13,718 nucleotides of DNA from Gemmatimonadota bacterium. Its GTDB lineage: Bacteria > Gemmatimonadota > Gemmatimonadetes > Longimicrobiales > RSA9. A model generated the notes under the pieces. That model made no database searches. It saw only the letters and a list, made by a program, of their open reading frames with translations, and had not been told where the DNA came from. The translations under genes were made by a program, and so were the position numbers. Below are positions 7,688 through 13,718 of this stretch, in pieces (the first letter of the stretch is position 1; the number at the start of each line of letters is the position of its first letter). The DNA is taken from NCBI GenBank assembly GCA_019689775.1, contig JADGGV010000051.1, positions 1 through 13,718 on the forward strand. The letters run 5' to 3'.

Positions 7688-10510
7688 ATGAGGCGTGGTC
7701 GTTCCGCGGCGCTGGTGGCGCTGCTCGGGCTGGTCGCGATCCCGTCCACGGTCCGGGCGCAGGAGGGTGGATCGGCGGCGCTGCCGCGCGACCCTGCCCT
7801 GGTCTACGGCACGCTGGAGAACGGGATCCGCTACTACGTGCGGGCGAACCGCAGGCCGGAGCGGCGGGCCGAGCTGCGGCTGGTGGTGAACGTGGGCTCG
7901 GTGCTGGAGTCGGACGCCGAGCGCGGGCTCGCGCACTTCGTCGAGCACATGGCGTTCAACGGCACGCGGCACTTCCGGCACAACGAGCTGGTGGACTACC
8001 TGGAGTCGGTCGGGATGCGGTTCGGCGCGGACGTGAACGCGTACACGTCGTTCGACGAGACCGTCTACATGCTCCAGTTGCCGACGGACAGCGCGCGGGT
8101 GCTCGAGAAAGGCGTGCAGATCCTGGAGGACTGGGCCTGGGGGCAGACGTTCGACGCCGAGCAGGTGAAGCGCGAGCGGGGCGTGGTGCTGGAGGAATGG
8201 CGGCTGGGGCGGGGCGCGAACGAACGCATGCGGGACAAGCAGCTCCCGGTGGTGTTCCGCGGCTCGAGGTACGCGGAGCGGCTGCCGATCGGGACGCGCG
8301 AGTCGATCGAGGCGGCGGATTCGGCGGCGCTGCGGCGCTTCTACGCGCGCTGGTACCGCCCGGAGCTGATGGCGGTGGTCGCGGTCGGCGACTTCGACGC
8401 GGCGACGATGGTGCGGCTGATCCGCGAGCGCTTCTCGCGGATCCCGAAGCCGGCGTCGCCGGTGACGCGGCCGGTGACGGACATCCCGGCGAAGGGCGGG
8501 ACGCTGTACGCGATCGCGACGGACCCGGAGGCGACGGGGACGAGCGTCGCGCTGGAGTACCTGCGCGCGCCGGGTGAGACGGGGACGGAGCGCGCGCTGC
8601 GTCGCAACCTGCTCGGCGAGCTGGTCGACGGGATGCTGACGGCGCGGCTCTCGGAGCTGGCGCAGAAGGCGGACCCGCCGTTCATCGGCGCGGGCGCTGG
8701 CACGGGGCACCTGGTGCGGACGAAGGACGTCTTCTCGCTGGGGGCGGCCGTGAAGGAGGGCGGCGCGGAGCGTGGGCTCCAGGCGCTGCTGGAGGAGGCG
8801 GAACGGATGCGCCGGCACGGCTTCACGGCGACGGAGCTGGCGCGGGAGAAGGCGGACCTGCTGCGCGCGGCGGAGCGCGCGTACGCGGAGCGGGACCGGA
8901 CGGAGTCGTCGGCGTTCGCGAACCAGTACGTGACGGCGTACCTGCGGGGCGAGACGCCGATCGGCGCAGAGGATGCCTACCGGCTGTATCAGAAGCTGCT
9001 GCCGGGGATCACGCTCGAGGAGGTGAACGCGCTGGCGCGGGAGCTGGTGGGCGGCGACGAGCGGGCGGTGCTCGTGAGCGCGCCGGAGAAGCCGGGCGCG
9101 ACGGCGCCGTCGGAGGTGGCGCTGGCGGCGGTCTTCGACCGCGTCGCCGCGGAGACGATCGCGCCGTACGCCGACGACGTGGCCGCCGCGCCGCTCGTCG
9201 CGCCGCCGCCGGCGCCGGGGCGAATCACCTCACGGCGCGAGATCCCGGGCGTGGGCGTCTGGGAGTGGAAGCTGTCGAACGGCGCGCGCGTGCTGCTCAA
9301 GCCGACGGACTTCAAGGCGGACCAGATCCTGTTCCGCGCGTACAGCCGCGGCGGGACGTCGCTCGTGGCGGACAGCGACTACGTCGCCGCGCTGACCGCG
9401 ACACTCGTCGTCGGCTCGGGCGGGCTCGGGACGTTCGACTTGCCGCGGCTACGCAAGGCGCTGGCCGGGAAGGCGGCGAACGCGCAGCCGGCGATCGGCA
9501 CGCTCGAGGAGGGGCTGTCGGGCTCGGCGTCGCCCAAGGACCTCGAGACGATGCTCCAGCTCGTGTACCTGAACTTCACGCAGCCGCGGCTCGACACGGC
9601 CGCGTTCCAGTCGATCCGCTCGCGGCTGGCGGCCGCGCTCCAGGAGCGGGGCGCGAGCCCGGAGATCGCGTTCCAGGACACGATCGCGGTCACGCTCGCG
9701 CAGCACCACCCCCGCTCGCTGCCGATCACGACGGAGCGGCTCGCGGCAATGAACGCGGAGAAGTCGTACCGCATCTTCCGCGAGCGCTTCTCGAACGCGG
9801 CCGACTTCACGTTCGTCTTCGTCGGCAGCTTCCAGCCCGACTCGCTCGAGCCGCTCGTGGAGCGCTACATCGCCTCGCTCCCGTCCACGGGGGCGGCCGA
9901 GCGGTGGAAGGACCTCGGGATCCGCCCGCCGACCGGCGTCGTCAAGCGGGTCGTGCGGCGCGGCGTCGAGCCGAAGAGCCTGACGCAGATCACGTTCACG
10001 GGTCCGTTCGAGTTCACGCGGCAGAACCGCTTCGCCTACGCATCGCTCGCGGAGGTGCTGCGCATCCGCCTGCGCGAGGTGCTGCGTGAGGACATGGGCG
10101 GCACGTACGGCGTGAACGTGACCGCCGGCAGCACGCGCGAACCGGTGCCCGGCTACGCCTTCTCCGTCGGCTTCGGCTCCGCGCCGGACCGCGTCGAGGA
10201 GCTGACGGCCGCGCTGTTCGCGGAGATCGCGAAGCTCCAGCGGGACGGGCCCACCGCCGACGAGATCCGCAAGGTGCAGGAGACGCAGCGCCGCGCGCTC
10301 GAGACGAACCTGAAGGAGAACGGCTACTGGCTCGGCCGCATCGTCGACGCCGACCGCAACGGCGAGGACATGCACGCCGCCGTCTACGGCGACGACGTCC
10401 TGGGCACGCTCACCCCCGCCATGGTGCGCGACGCCGCCCGGCGCTACCTCCGCGCCGACGACTACGTGCAGGTCACGCTGCTCCCCGAGACGACGACGGC
10501 GACGCCGTAG
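7688..10510 (+). CDS. Exported M16 family zinc metallopeptidase (pitrilysin/insulinase type)
   Basis: A 940-residue peptidase that would cleave peptides in a closed chamber outside the cytoplasm. A clean signal peptide (MRRGRSAALVALLGLVAIPSTVRA, likely cut before QE) starts the protein. The inverted zinc motif HFVEH (83-87) lies in a typical GLAHFVEHMAFNGT context. E163 in RERGVVLEE, 76 residues after H87, is the likely third ligand. It is followed by the usual FDETVYMLQLP and GVVLEEWR segments of the active half. The second half (from about 515, starting ISRREIPGVGVWEWKLSNGARVLLKPTDFKAD) is the zinc-less partner half, with REDMGGTYGVNV near the C terminus. Length fits the two-half single-chain members. 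The ATG at 7688 has a good ribosome site, GAGGTG, 5 bases upstream. It ends 37 bases from the convergent dehydrogenase gene. Substrate specificity is unknown. Confidence 0.94.
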   Translation: MRRGRSAALVALLGLVAIPSTVRAQEGGSAALPRDPALVYGTLENGIRYYVRANRRPERRAELRLVVNVGSVLESDAERGLAHFVEHMAFNGTRHFRHNELVDYLESVGMRFGADVNAYTSFDETVYMLQLPTDSARVLEKGVQILEDWAWGQTFDAEQVKRERGVVLEEWRLGRGANERMRDKQLPVVFRGSRYAERLPIGTRESIEAADSAALRRFYARWYRPELMAVVAVGDFDAATMVRLIRERFSRIPKPASPVTRPVTDIPAKGGTLYAIATDPEATGTSVALEYLRAPGETGTERALRRNLLGELVDGMLTARLSELAQKADPPFIGAGAGTGHLVRTKDVFSLGAAVKEGGAERGLQALLEEAERMRRHGFTATELAREKADLLRAAERAYAERDRTESSAFANQYVTAYLRGETPIGAEDAYRLYQKLLPGITLEEVNALARELVGGDERAVLVSAPEKPGATAPSEVALAAVFDRVAAETIAPYADDVAAAPLVAPPPAPGRITSRREIPGVGVWEWKLSNGARVLLKPTDFKADQILFRAYSRGGTSLVADSDYVAALTATLVVGSGGLGTFDLPRLRKALAGKAANAQPAIGTLEEGLSGSASPKDLETMLQLVYLNFTQPRLDTAAFQSIRSRLAAALQERGASPEIAFQDTIAVTLAQHHPRSLPITTERLAAMNAEKSYRIFRERFSNAADFTFVFVGSFQPDSLEPLVERYIASLPSTGAAERWKDLGIRPPTGVVKRVVRRGVEPKSLTQITFTGPFEFTRQNRFAYASLAEVLRIRLREVLREDMGGTYGVNVTAGSTREPVPGYAFSVGFGSAPDRVEELTAALFAEIAKLQRDGPTADEIRKVQETQRRALETNLKENGYWLGRIVDADRNGEDMHAAVYGDDVLGTLTPAMVRDAARRYLRADDYVQVTLLPETTTATP

Positions 10511-10547
10511 GCGGCAGCGTGGGGGGGGCGAGGCAGGGGCGGCGGCG

Positions 10548-11477
10548 TCAGCGGCGCGTGAGCTGCACGAGGTCGGGCGCGGCGTCGTCGCCTTCGTCCT
10601 CCTCCCACAGCACGAACAGCGACTGCGTGCCCTTCTCCGCGAAGCCGATCTCGGCGACCTCGTCGTAGAGCATGCGCGCCAGCTCGAGCCCGGGCAGGTC
10701 GAGGTCCATCTCCTCGGCGGCCTCGAGCGCGATCCCCATGTCCTTCAGGAAGTGCTTCACGTAGAAGCCGGGCTCGAAGTCCCCGCGGAGCATGCGCGGA
10801 CCGTAGTTCGACAGCGACCAGCTCGCGGCGGCGCCCGTCTCGATGCTCTGGAGCACCCGCCAGGGATCCAGGCCCGCCCGCCGCGCGTACGCCAGCGCCT
10901 CGCACACGCCGATCATCCCGGACGCGATCGCGATCTGGTTCGCCATCTTCGTGTGCTGGCCGGCGCCCGCCGGGCCCTGGTAGACGATGTTCTTGCCGAG
11001 CGCCTCGAGGACGGGGCGGACGGCCTCGAACGCGTCCTCGTCGCCGCCGACCATGATCGAGAGCCGGGCCTCGCGGGCGCCGACGTCGCCGCCGGAGACG
11101 GGCGCGTCGAGCGCGCGGATCCCCTTCCCCGCCGCCTCCTCGTAGATGCGCCGCGCGAGCGACGGCTTCGACGTCGTCATGTCGACGACGTAGGCGCCCG
11201 GCCGCGCCGACGCCAGGATGCCGCGCTCGCCGAGGTAGACCTCCTCGACGTCCGCCGGGTAGCCGACCATCGTGATCACGACGTCGCTCTCGCGGGCGAC
11301 GTCGGCGACCGCGTCCCGCCACTCCGCCCCGGCCTCCAGCACCGGCGCCGCCTTCGCCGGCGTGCGCGTGTAGACGAGCACGCGGTACCCCGCGCCGACG
11401 AGGTTGCGCGCCATGCTCCGGCCCATGACGCCGGTGCCGATGAAGCCGACGACGGTGCGGCTGGGATCAAGGGGCAT
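10548..11477 (-). CDS. Beta-hydroxyacid dehydrogenase family NAD(P)-dependent oxidoreductase
   Basis: A 309-residue cytoplasmic enzyme of the 3-hydroxyisobutyrate dehydrogenase / tartronate semialdehyde reductase / glyoxylate reductase family, which oxidises beta-hydroxyacids or reduces the semialdehydes. It shows the Rossmann loop G14-x-G16-x-x-G19 in GFIGTGVMG, the substrate-binding signature DAPVSGGDVGAREARLSIMVGG (124-145), and the catalytic K177 with N180 in GAGQHTKMANQ. KHFLKDMGIALEAA (241-254) matches the C-terminal helical domain. R38 in YTRTP, after the second strand, favours NADP(H) over NAD(H), a weak inference. The family is too broad to name the substrate and no pathway neighbour helps. 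The ATG at 11477 has GGAGGA on the minus strand (11491-11486) with 8-base spacing. It is convergent with the M16 gene and separated from the upstream OmpA-type gene by a hairpin, so probably transcribed alone. Confidence 0.9.
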   Translation of the reverse strand: MPLDPSRTVVGFIGTGVMGRSMARNLVGAGYRVLVYTRTPAKAAPVLEAGAEWRDAVADVARESDVVITMVGYPADVEEVYLGERGILASARPGAYVVDMTTSKPSLARRIYEEAAGKGIRALDAPVSGGDVGAREARLSIMVGGDEDAFEAVRPVLEALGKNIVYQGPAGAGQHTKMANQIAIASGMIGVCEALAYARRAGLDPWRVLQSIETGAAASWSLSNYGPRMLRGDFEPGFYVKHFLKDMGIALEAAEEMDLDLPGLELARMLYDEVAEIGFAEKGTQSLFVLWEEDEGDDAAPDLVQLTRR

Positions 11478-11574
11478 CTCGAGAGTCCTCCGGCTGGTTG
11501 CGCCACGATCGAGCGCCTGATGTTGCCGGCCGGCGGCGGCGGGGGCAAGAGCGGAGCGCTACGGCGCACGCAAG

Positions 11575-11604
11575 CGGCCCGGGCATCCGAGGACGCCCGG
11601 GCCG
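11575..11604 (-). terminator. Hairpin downstream of the OmpA-type lipoprotein gene
   Basis: CGGCCCGGGC (11575-11584) and GCCCGGGCCG (11595-11604) make a perfect 10-bp stem with a 10-base loop. It begins 27 bases past the minus-strand stop at 11632 and lies before the next gene on that strand. No T-run follows. The position supports a terminator between the two minus-strand genes. Confidence 0.5.
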
Positions 11605-11631
11605 GGTCAAGCTCGCGGTCGGACGGGCCGA

Positions 11632-12321
11632 CTACCGCCCGGACGACACGCTCTGCTGCACCTGCTTGCGCCACGCCTCGCTCGCGTAGAGCACGACCTC
11701 GACGCGGCGGTTGGCCTGGCGCCCGGCCTCCGTGTCGTTGTCCGCGACCGGGTCGCTCTCGCCCATCCCGCGCGTGTGGATCCGGCTCGCGGCGACGCCC
11801 TGCGCCTGGAGGAAGTCGGCGGCGGCCTGCGCACGCCGCTCCGAGAGCGCCTGGTTGTACGAGTCGCTGCCCTGCGCGTCCGTGTGCCCGACGACGAGGA
11901 CCTCCTCGCCCGGGTACTTCTGAAGGCTGGTCGCCAGGTTCCGCAGGTTCTCCTGCGCGGCCGGGCGCAGGTCCGAGCGGTCGAAGTCGAAGAGGATCCC
12001 CGAATCGAACGTCACCACCATCCCCTCGCCCACGCGCGTGACCGTCGCGCCCGGGACCGTCGCCGTGATCTCCTCCGCCTGCTTGTCCATCTGGTGGCCG
12101 ATGATGGCGCCGGCCGCGCCGCCGATCGCCGCGCCGATGATCGCGCCGCGGGCGACGTTGCCCGTCGCCTTGCCGACCGCCGCGCCGACCACGCCGCCGG
12201 CGCCGGCGCCGATGATCCCGCCCTTGGCGGTCTTGTTCATGCTCGCGCACGCCGTCGTGCCGAGCTGCGTCGCCAGCGTCACGGCGACGATGGCGAGATG
12301 GTGCGAACGACCCGTTCTCAT
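11632..12321 (-). CDS. OmpA family lipoprotein with glycine zipper
   Basis: A 229-residue envelope protein that probably sits in the outer membrane and grips peptidoglycan (YiaD/Pal-like). The N terminus is a signal sequence ending TTAC with C25 as the likely lipidated cysteine; threonine at -3 makes the lipobox imperfect. A glycine-zipper region follows (about 34-75, repeated GAxxGG/GAAIGG), a membrane-associated module seen in many such lipoproteins. The OmpA-like domain runs about 103-211, with FDSGILFDFDRSDLRPAAQENL, the peptidoglycan-contact GHTDAQG (145-151), LSERRAQAAADFL, and NRRVEVVL at the end. The binding Asp (D148) and Arg (R162 or R163) are present. The ATG at 12321 is preceded on the minus strand by AGGAG with 7-base spacing. 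It diverges from the propeller lipoprotein gene across 262 bases and is followed by a hairpin. Confidence 0.93.
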   Translation of the reverse strand: MRTGRSHHLAIVAVTLATQLGTTACASMNKTAKGGIIGAGAGGVVGAAVGKATGNVARGAIIGAAIGGAAGAIIGHQMDKQAEEITATVPGATVTRVGEGMVVTFDSGILFDFDRSDLRPAAQENLRNLATSLQKYPGEEVLVVGHTDAQGSDSYNQALSERRAQAAADFLQAQGVAASRIHTRGMGESDPVADNDTEAGRQANRRVEVVLYASEAWRKQVQQSVSSGR

Positions 12322-12583
12322 GATGCCGCTCCTGTCCGAATCTTTCTGCTCGCTTCAGCCGTGCCGCGCCGATCGAGGGGCAAGGGGGATGCCAGGCAGA
12401 CCGGCCCGGAAGATCGGCGCATCTCGCGATTCCCGCCAGGACGTGTCCTCCGCGGGGGACGCGGGCGTGGCTGCGGCGGAGGACGCCGCGCGCCCTTCCC
12501 GGCGACGCCCCCGGGCGGCTACTCTGTGGCGCCGCCGGCGGGGTCGCCCGCGGCGCGAGCATCACCCGAAGAGACGACGAACG
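12322..12583. other. Divergent intergenic region between two lipoprotein genes
   Basis: No gene is seen. The region must carry promoters for both flanking genes. On the plus strand TACTCT (12520-12525) with TTCCCG (12496-12501) at 18-base spacing is a poor candidate. The relatively AT-rich stretch at 12338-12352 (GAATCTTTCTGCTCG) may belong to the minus-strand promoter, but no hexamer pair is convincing. Confidence 0.35.
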
Positions 12584-13621
12584 ATGATGCGTGTCACATC
12601 TGGAAGTAGACGGCGGTTGGCCGCGCTCGGCGCCGCACTCGCGCTCGCGGCGGCCGGGTGCGGGACGGAGACGGCGGGCCCCGAGCCCGGCGGCACGGCG
12701 AGCCTCGTCGCCTTCGTCGGGCAGGAGGGGAACCAGCCCGCGCTGTACGTCCAGGCCGCCGACGGGACGCAGCGCCGGCGGATCCACTTCGACGGCGCGG
12801 AGGACCCGATCCCGGGGAACTTCACGGACCTGCCGCGGCTGGAGGACGCGAACATCCGGGCGCTCGGCCCGGTGTCGTGGAGCCCGGACGGGAAGCGGCT
12901 CGCCGTCGTGGTGACGCTGGCGTACGACCAGTCCGAGGTGGTGGTGGTGAACGCGGACGGCACGGGGGCGCGCGTGGCCAGCCCGAACACGCAGATCATC
13001 CTGACGAACGTGGACTGGTCGCCCGACGGGCGGAAGCTCGCATACGGGATGAGCACGATTCCGGAGGCGGGGGGCGTGGACGTGTTCGTGACCGACCTCG
13101 AGACGAACCGCGTCCAGCGGCTGACGCAGGGCGCGAACGTCGGCGGCGGGCACGTGCGCTTCGACGCGGCCGGGCTCGGTGTCTTCTACGCGAAGAGCGT
13201 CGGGGAGCGGGAGACGCCGGTCCGCGACCGGCTGTCGCGGATCGCCCGGGTCGAGCTGGGCTCGCTCGACGCGCGGACGGTCGCGGACAGCGTGCCCGGC
13301 ACTGTCGAGGGGATCGCGCGCACCGGCGCATGGGCGATGCTGCTGCGCAACGAGACGGCCGGAAGCGGGCAGGACGAGGTGCGCCAGCTCGTGCGCGAGC
13401 CGCTCGCCGGGACGGCGCCGTCGATCCTGCTCGCGCGCGGCTACCTCGTGTTCGCCCGCCTCTCCGCCGACGACCGCTGGGCGCTCGTCGTCAGCGACGC
13501 CGACCCGAGCTCCGCGCAGACGGTCCAGGTCAGCTCGGTGATCCCCGCGCAGGGCGGACAGCCGCAGCGGCTGGAGGGCGTGGACGAGGACGTCGTCTCG
13601 GTGGACGTGTTCTACCGGTAA
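12584..13621 (+). CDS. Beta-propeller (WD40/TolB-like, PD40 repeat) lipoprotein
   Basis: A 345-residue exported protein. The N terminus MMRVTSGSRRRLAALGAALALAAAGC is a classical lipoprotein signal with C26 as the lipid-modified residue. A short Gly/Pro linker and a propeller of TolB-type blades follow: the diagnostic WSPDGKRLAVV (99-109) and WSPDGRKLAYGM (145-156), with weaker blades at VRFDAAGLGVFYAKS (191-205) and LSADDRWALVVSD near the C terminus. It lacks the N-terminal alpha/beta domain of true TolB, so it should not be called TolB. Such propellers bind proteins or glycans; nothing shows which. ATG 12584 and ATG 12587 are adjacent and both fit the signal peptide. The ribosome site is weak (GAAGAGA about 13 bases upstream). 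The neighbouring divergent gene encodes an OmpA/Pal-like lipoprotein, which makes an envelope role likely. Confidence 0.85.
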   Translation: MMRVTSGSRRRLAALGAALALAAAGCGTETAGPEPGGTASLVAFVGQEGNQPALYVQAADGTQRRRIHFDGAEDPIPGNFTDLPRLEDANIRALGPVSWSPDGKRLAVVVTLAYDQSEVVVVNADGTGARVASPNTQIILTNVDWSPDGRKLAYGMSTIPEAGGVDVFVTDLETNRVQRLTQGANVGGGHVRFDAAGLGVFYAKSVGERETPVRDRLSRIARVELGSLDARTVADSVPGTVEGIARTGAWAMLLRNETAGSGQDEVRQLVREPLAGTAPSILLARGYLVFARLSADDRWALVVSDADPSSAQTVQVSSVIPAQGGQPQRLEGVDEDVVSVDVFYR

Positions 13622-13657
13622 GCATCACCTTCGCGGGCGGGTCGGGAACGGCAGCTT

Positions 13658-13702
13658 TAACCACAGAGATCATAGTGGTCATGGAGAGCGGCCACGGGGG
13701 GG
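13658..13702. repeat. CACAGAG-type intergenic motif at the window end
   Basis: After TTTAAC there is CACAGAGAT (13662-13670), nine bases, then CATGGAG (13680-13686). This matches the pattern CACRGAGAT-N7-9-CAYGGAG of the repeat arm at 2732-2754, so it may be a diverged member of the same intergenic family. It is followed by a G7 run (13696-13702). The similarity is short and could be chance. Confidence 0.3.
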
Positions 13703-13718
13703 CGGGCGGCGCAGGCGG

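Noticed and set aside
9449..10375. Minus-strand open frame of 308 codons opposite the M16 gene
   Set aside because: Low-complexity composition, no ribosome site or domain, and full overlap with the clear M16 reading frame.
10521..10528. G8 run between the M16 and dehydrogenase stop codons as a regulatory element
   Set aside because: A short G run in a 37-bp convergent gap in GC-rich DNA, with no stem or other pattern, is not distinguishable from background.
11276..13153. Minus-strand 625-codon frame spanning the OmpA-type gene and its divergent neighbour
   Set aside because: It crosses two well-supported genes and an intergenic region in another frame. The product is arginine-rich with no recognisable domain.
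12584..13621. Calling the propeller lipoprotein TolB
   Set aside because: True TolB has an N-terminal alpha/beta domain and is soluble in the periplasm. This protein has a lipobox and goes straight into propeller blades.

Overview
The window is a very GC-rich chromosomal segment (about 70% GC by eye). The gene set is a zinc-binding leucyl-tRNA synthetase, two exported metallopeptidases (families M1 and M16), a CPXCG cysteine-rich mini-protein, an OmpA-type lipoprotein and a beta-propeller lipoprotein. This points to a Gram-negative (diderm) bacterium, most like Gemmatimonadota. That phylum is an inference from gene style and protein flavour; there is no rRNA or other marker here to prove it.

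Layout, left to right. (1) 1-2678: an array of five CCCGNAGT octamers, a good sigma-70 type promoter, and leuS (+). (2) 2679-2985: an intergenic region with a perfect 12-bp hairpin and a 23-bp inverted repeat pair. (3) 2986-3921: a small serine hydrolase (-) and a CPXCG protein (+), diverging from a 30-bp gap that holds both Shine-Dalgarno sequences. (4) 4080-6686: a secreted M1 metallopeptidase (-). (5) 6862-7383: a four-helix membrane protein of unknown function (+). (6) 7384-7687: an extreme GC tract with C18 and G12 runs. (7) 7688-10510: an exported M16 zinc peptidase (+), convergent with (8) 10548-11477, a beta-hydroxyacid dehydrogenase (-). (9) 11632-12321: an OmpA/glycine-zipper lipoprotein (-), divergent from (10) 12584-13621, a WD40/TolB-like propeller lipoprotein (+). 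The last ~100 bp are intergenic.

Few neighbours share a transcription unit; strands alternate and most genes have their own hairpin or gap. The window therefore reads as a set of single-gene units rather than a pathway operon. The themes are translation (LeuRS) and the cell envelope: two exported peptidases able to degrade peptides outside the cytoplasm, a peptidoglycan-tethering lipoprotein and a propeller lipoprotein.

I see no CRISPR, transposase, phage gene, tRNA, rRNA or recognisable defence system, and nothing I would call a new multi-gene system. The most unusual signals are non-coding: the octamer array ahead of leuS, the inverted repeat after leuS, the homopolymer-rich block before the M16 gene, and the overlapping divergent start regions of the hydrolase/CPXCG pair.
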